NCBI GenBank assembly: GCA_964223495.1
Contig: CAXQGL010000023.1
Location: 1-9,215 of the forward strand
Length of the DNA: 9,215 nucleotides
Source of the DNA: UBA8752 sp964223495
GTDB taxonomy: Bacteria; Bacteroidota; Bacteroidia; Flavobacteriales_D; Sanyastnellaceae
Direction of reading: 5' to 3'
The first letter of the stretch is position 1; each line of letters opens with the position of its first letter. A program made the position numbers and the translations under genes. The notes beneath the pieces are model-generated. The model was not told where the DNA came from. It did not search any database and saw only the letters and a program-made list of their open reading frames with translations. Shown here piece by piece: positions 7,376 through 9,215 of the stretch.

Positions 7376-7780
7376 TCATTCGCAGATCTGACCGTAGTAT
7401 CCGAGGATGAAGAGCAGGTCGGGTGCACCGACCACTCCGTCTCCTGTGGTATCGTAATCCCCGCAGTCCGAGAGGCACCCGTAGTAACCGAGTACATCGA
7501 GGATGTCCGTGGTGGAGACCAGGCCGTCGCCATTGACGTCTCCGGGACAGGGGGTGTTGTTGTCGGGCTGGTGGAATCCCTGCGTGAGGTACTGATCGGG
7601 GATGCTGGCCGTTCCCGTGAAGGACTGGCCGATCGTTCCGTCGAGGTCAACGCTGCCGTCGGCTCCGGTATGGAAACCGGAAGTGATGGCGTGGCGTCCG
7701 AGGACCGCCTGGGCGGACACCTCTTCGGTGAGCAACCCGCACCCGGCGAGCAGCATGGCGAGGAATAGGATTCGCTTCAT
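7376..7780 (-). CDS. Small exported protein with TIGQ/LTQGF module and two dockerin-like Ca loops
   Basis: 134 residues, unnamed. It begins with a signal peptide (MKRILFLAMLLAGCGLL). Cleavage could be by signal peptidase I after VSA (residue 23), or by lipoprotein processing at LAG-C14; the sequence allows both. Residues about 26-72 (GTIGQSF ... QYLTQGFHQPD) match a short module common in secreted Bacteroidota proteins, where it often precedes a type IX sorting domain. Two dockerin/EF-hand-like loops follow: D81-VNGDGLVSTT-D92 and D110-TTGDGVVGAP-D121, each leading into a near-identical ILxxLGYYG-type helix. Cysteines at 78, 102, 106 and 133 could form disulfides. The protein ends right after the second loop, without a recognisable sorting domain. 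It lies 37 bp downstream of the fibre-like gene on the same strand and just ahead of a strong terminator, so probably in the same transcript. The function is unknown; calcium binding is inferred. Confidence 0.8.
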   Translation of the reverse strand: MKRILFLAMLLAGCGLLTEEVSAQAVLGRHAITSGFHTGADGSVDLDGTIGQSFTGTASIPDQYLTQGFHQPDNNTPCPGDVNGDGLVSTTDILDVLGYYGCLSDCGDYDTTGDGVVGAPDLLFILGYYGQICE

Positions 7781-7817
7781 GGTATTGCTGTCTATTGGGT
7801 GAATTCGGGTTCCTGGA

Positions 7818-9215
7818 TCAGAGGTTCACGAAGATGGTCAGACCCGTGGCGATGCCGTCGATGCTCAGCTGGGTGGCGAACAAGCCGGTCGTCGTGGCGC
7901 GTCCGGAAGCCGTCAGCATGGTGCTCACATCGGAATCGACGAGGTCGAACTCGATTTCAGTAGCGCTGTTGACCGTGACCGTCAAGGCAAGCTCCTCGCC
8001 ATCGAGGTGCAGCTTGTAGGTTCCCGCGGCGAGGTTCGCACCCGTGACCGTGATGGTCACAGCAGCGGCGCCGAGGTCAGCACCGAGCGAGGTGTACGTT
8101 CCGTCGCTCATGTAGCTGTGGGCCTGCGGCAAGGTAGCAGCGTGGGCATCCACATAGCTCTTGGAGGCAGCGTGGCTGCCGAGCAGGGGATCATTGGACA
8201 GCGTGAGGTAATTGGTCACCGTCATGCTGCCGGCAGTGGTCGTTCCCTGCAGGAGAGCAGTACCCGTGATCAAGAGGGTCGATCCGGACAAGCCGCCCGT
8301 CGTGTTGACGTCTCCAAGCGAGGTCACCGTACCTGTGGTGGCATTGACCTGGAACTGGCTCGTTCCACTGGCACCGACGCGCAGGTTGCCATCCGAACCC
8401 AGGCTGGAGTCGAACTCACCGGCACCCGTTACGTCGAGCGTGCTGCTCACCGTCGTGGCACCTGCACCGAGGGTTCCGGTCGTGGAGAGGTTCTCATCTC
8501 CGAAGGAAATCGAACCGGATCCGTCCGTTACGCTACCTCCCGCCATGCTCAAGGTACCCGCTGATACACCAGAGGAGAACGTACCCGTTGCGGTCTGGAA
8601 CTCAGTCCACGTTTCGCCAGCTCCGGCAGCCAGGGCAGAACCCGTCTGATCGAAGTAGTCCGTGGCCGTGATGTTCGCTGCGTTGGTGCTGACGCCGTCG
8701 GCGTTCGTCTTGGCCTGTGCGTCGAGTGCAGCGTCGGCTCCGGCGAGCGAAGTTGTGGCATCGAGGTAATTCGTGCCTGAAGGCTGGGCATAGGTGCCGT
8801 CAGCGTTCAATCCGGCAGCACCTTCGATCACGTCGTCCTGGTTGGCACGGGCGGTAGCCTCGCCAGTCACGGCAGTACCGCGATCGGTCACCTCCTGGGC
8901 GATGGCATCGGCGTTCGTCTTGGCCTGGGCGTCGAGCTTGTCGTCAGCGTCCTTGAGGCTGGAAGCAGCCGTCAGGTAGTTGGTCGTAGCATCGGCAGTG
9001 TAACCACCATCGGCGTCCAAACCGGCACCGGCCTCGATGGCGTTGTCCTGGTTGGCACGGGCGGTAGCCTCGTTCGTCACGGCAGTCGCGTTGTTGGCGA
9101 TGTCGGTATCGTTGCTGCTGATGTTGGTGGCGTTCGTGCTGATGTTGCCAGCGTTCGTGCTGATGTCAGTGTCGTTGCTGCTGATATTCGCAGCATTGTT
9201 GCTGATGTCAGTGTC
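7818..9215 (-). CDS. Large repetitive fibre-like protein (N-terminus outside window)
   Basis: 465 C-terminal residues are visible, and the frame enters from the right edge with no stop, so the start and any signal peptide are unseen. Visible order, counted from the edge: six-plus perfect 7-residue repeats of the type DTDISNN/AANISSN (1-45); two 70-residue modules (46-115 and 116-185), each VTxEATARANQD...TNYL...SLxxADxxLDAQAKTNAD; a Gly/Thr/Ser-rich beta-prone stretch (about 186-340, with repeated TTGTL, DVTG and TTGG turns); a tail-fibre-like HAASKSYVDAHAATL (349-363); and a beta-rich C-terminal domain of about 100 residues ending IDGIATGLTIFVNL. Heptads with Ile at one core position and Asn at the seventh suggest a trimeric coiled-coil stalk, as in phage tail fibres and trimeric adhesins. 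No S74 peptidase or type IX sorting domain is visible. A surface or secreted fibre is inferred. Confidence 0.85.
   Translation of the reverse strand, partial: DTDISNNAANISSNDTDISTNAGNISTNATNISSNDTDIANNATAVTNEATARANQDNAIEAGAGLDADGGYTADATTNYLTAASSLKDADDKLDAQAKTNADAIAQEVTDRGTAVTGEATARANQDDVIEGAAGLNADGTYAQPSGTNYLDATTSLAGADAALDAQAKTNADGVSTNAANITATDYFDQTGSALAAGAGETWTEFQTATGTFSSGVSAGTLSMAGGSVTDGSGSISFGDENLSTTGTLGAGATTVSSTLDVTGAGEFDSSLGSDGNLRVGASGTSQFQVNATTGTVTSLGDVNTTGGLSGSTLLITGTALLQGTTTAGSMTVTNYLTLSNDPLLGSHAASKSYVDAHAATLPQAHSYMSDGTYTSLGADLGAAAVTITVTGANLAAGTYKLHLDGEELALTVTVNSATEIEFDLVDSDVSTMLTASGRATTTGLFATQLSIDGIATGLTIFVNL
8661..9080 (-). repeat. Two tandem 210-bp (70-residue) modules in the fibre-like gene
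   Basis: Copy 1 (8871-9080) and copy 2 (8661-8870) are each exactly 210 bp, encoding 70 residues or ten heptads. The strongest identity is at the module start: the stretch around 8841-8862 is the same as that around 9051-9072. It is also strong near LDAQAKTNAD, with looser similarity across GLxADGxY ... TNYL ... SL. The similarity indicates internal duplication within the gene. Confidence 0.85.
9069..9215 (-). repeat. 21-bp (7-residue) tandem repeats in the fibre-like gene
   Basis: Seven consecutive 21-bp units start at 9215, 9194, 9173, 9152, 9131, 9110 and 9089. They encode DTDISNN, AANISSN, DTDISTN, AGNISTN, ATNISSN, DTDIANN and ATAVTNE. The fourth residue is Ile in six units and Val in the last. 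The seventh is Asn in six units and Glu in the last. The array runs off the right edge, so its total length is unknown. Confidence 0.88.

Noticed and set aside
7818..9080. The fibre-like protein starting at GTG 9080
   Set aside because: The frame stays open to the window edge with in-register repeats, so this GTG is an internal Val codon.
9069..9215. Short regular repeats that could be mistaken for a CRISPR array
   Set aside because: The units are contiguous 21-bp coding repeats without spacers and stay in one reading frame.
7818..9215. Prophage or phage tail region
   Set aside because: Only a fibre-like protein is seen; no capsid, tail, integrase or lysis gene is present and the neighbours are chromosomal. 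The right flank is unseen, so this is not fully excluded.

Overview
The window is about 9.2 kb of GC-rich, gene-dense bacterial chromosome. It most likely comes from a Bacteroidota member, probably a GC-rich marine-type Flavobacteriales relative. Three clues point there. One is a TAnnTTTG-type -7 promoter element (TAAATTTG). Another is a small secreted protein carrying the 'TIGQ...LTQGF.QP' module typical of that phylum. The third is the Bacteroidota-like style of Mfd, the HMA protein and CtaA. The taxonomic call is inference; no rRNA or other marker gene is present.

Layout: (1) 1-617, minus: truB (tRNA pseudouridine-55 synthase), with its 3' end cut by the window edge. (2) 724-4101, plus: complete mfd (transcription-repair coupling factor), divergent from truB. 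(3) 4117-5022, minus: EamA/DMT-family membrane transporter, convergent with mfd, with 15 bp between the stops. (4) 5090-5506, plus: small predicted lipoprotein with an HMA-type metal-binding domain carrying CX3C instead of CX2C. (5) 5509-6546, plus: ctaA (heme A synthase), 2 nt after the HMA gene and almost certainly in its operon. (6) 6506-7279, minus: YhhN-family membrane protein (lysoplasmalogenase-like), whose 3' end overlaps the 3' end of ctaA by 41 bp. (7) 7295-7333: strong rho-independent terminator for the minus-strand unit to its right. (8) 7376-7780, minus: small exported protein with two dockerin-like calcium loops. (9) 7818 to beyond 9215, minus: large repetitive fibre-like protein, N-terminus outside the window. 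It has 7-residue repeats, then two 70-residue modules (exactly ten heptads each), a low-complexity beta-rich region, a KSYVD tail-fibre-like motif and a unique C-terminal domain.

The left half is housekeeping: tRNA modification, transcription-coupled repair and transport. The middle pair (HMA lipoprotein plus CtaA) suggests metal handling tied to respiratory oxidase maturation. The right end is accessory: a fibre-like protein and a small Ca-loop protein 37 bp apart, probably co-transcribed and closed by one terminator. This is the least conventional part of the window. No tRNA, rRNA, CRISPR array, insertion sequence or phage structural cluster was seen, and no gene-free stretch exceeds about 110 bp.
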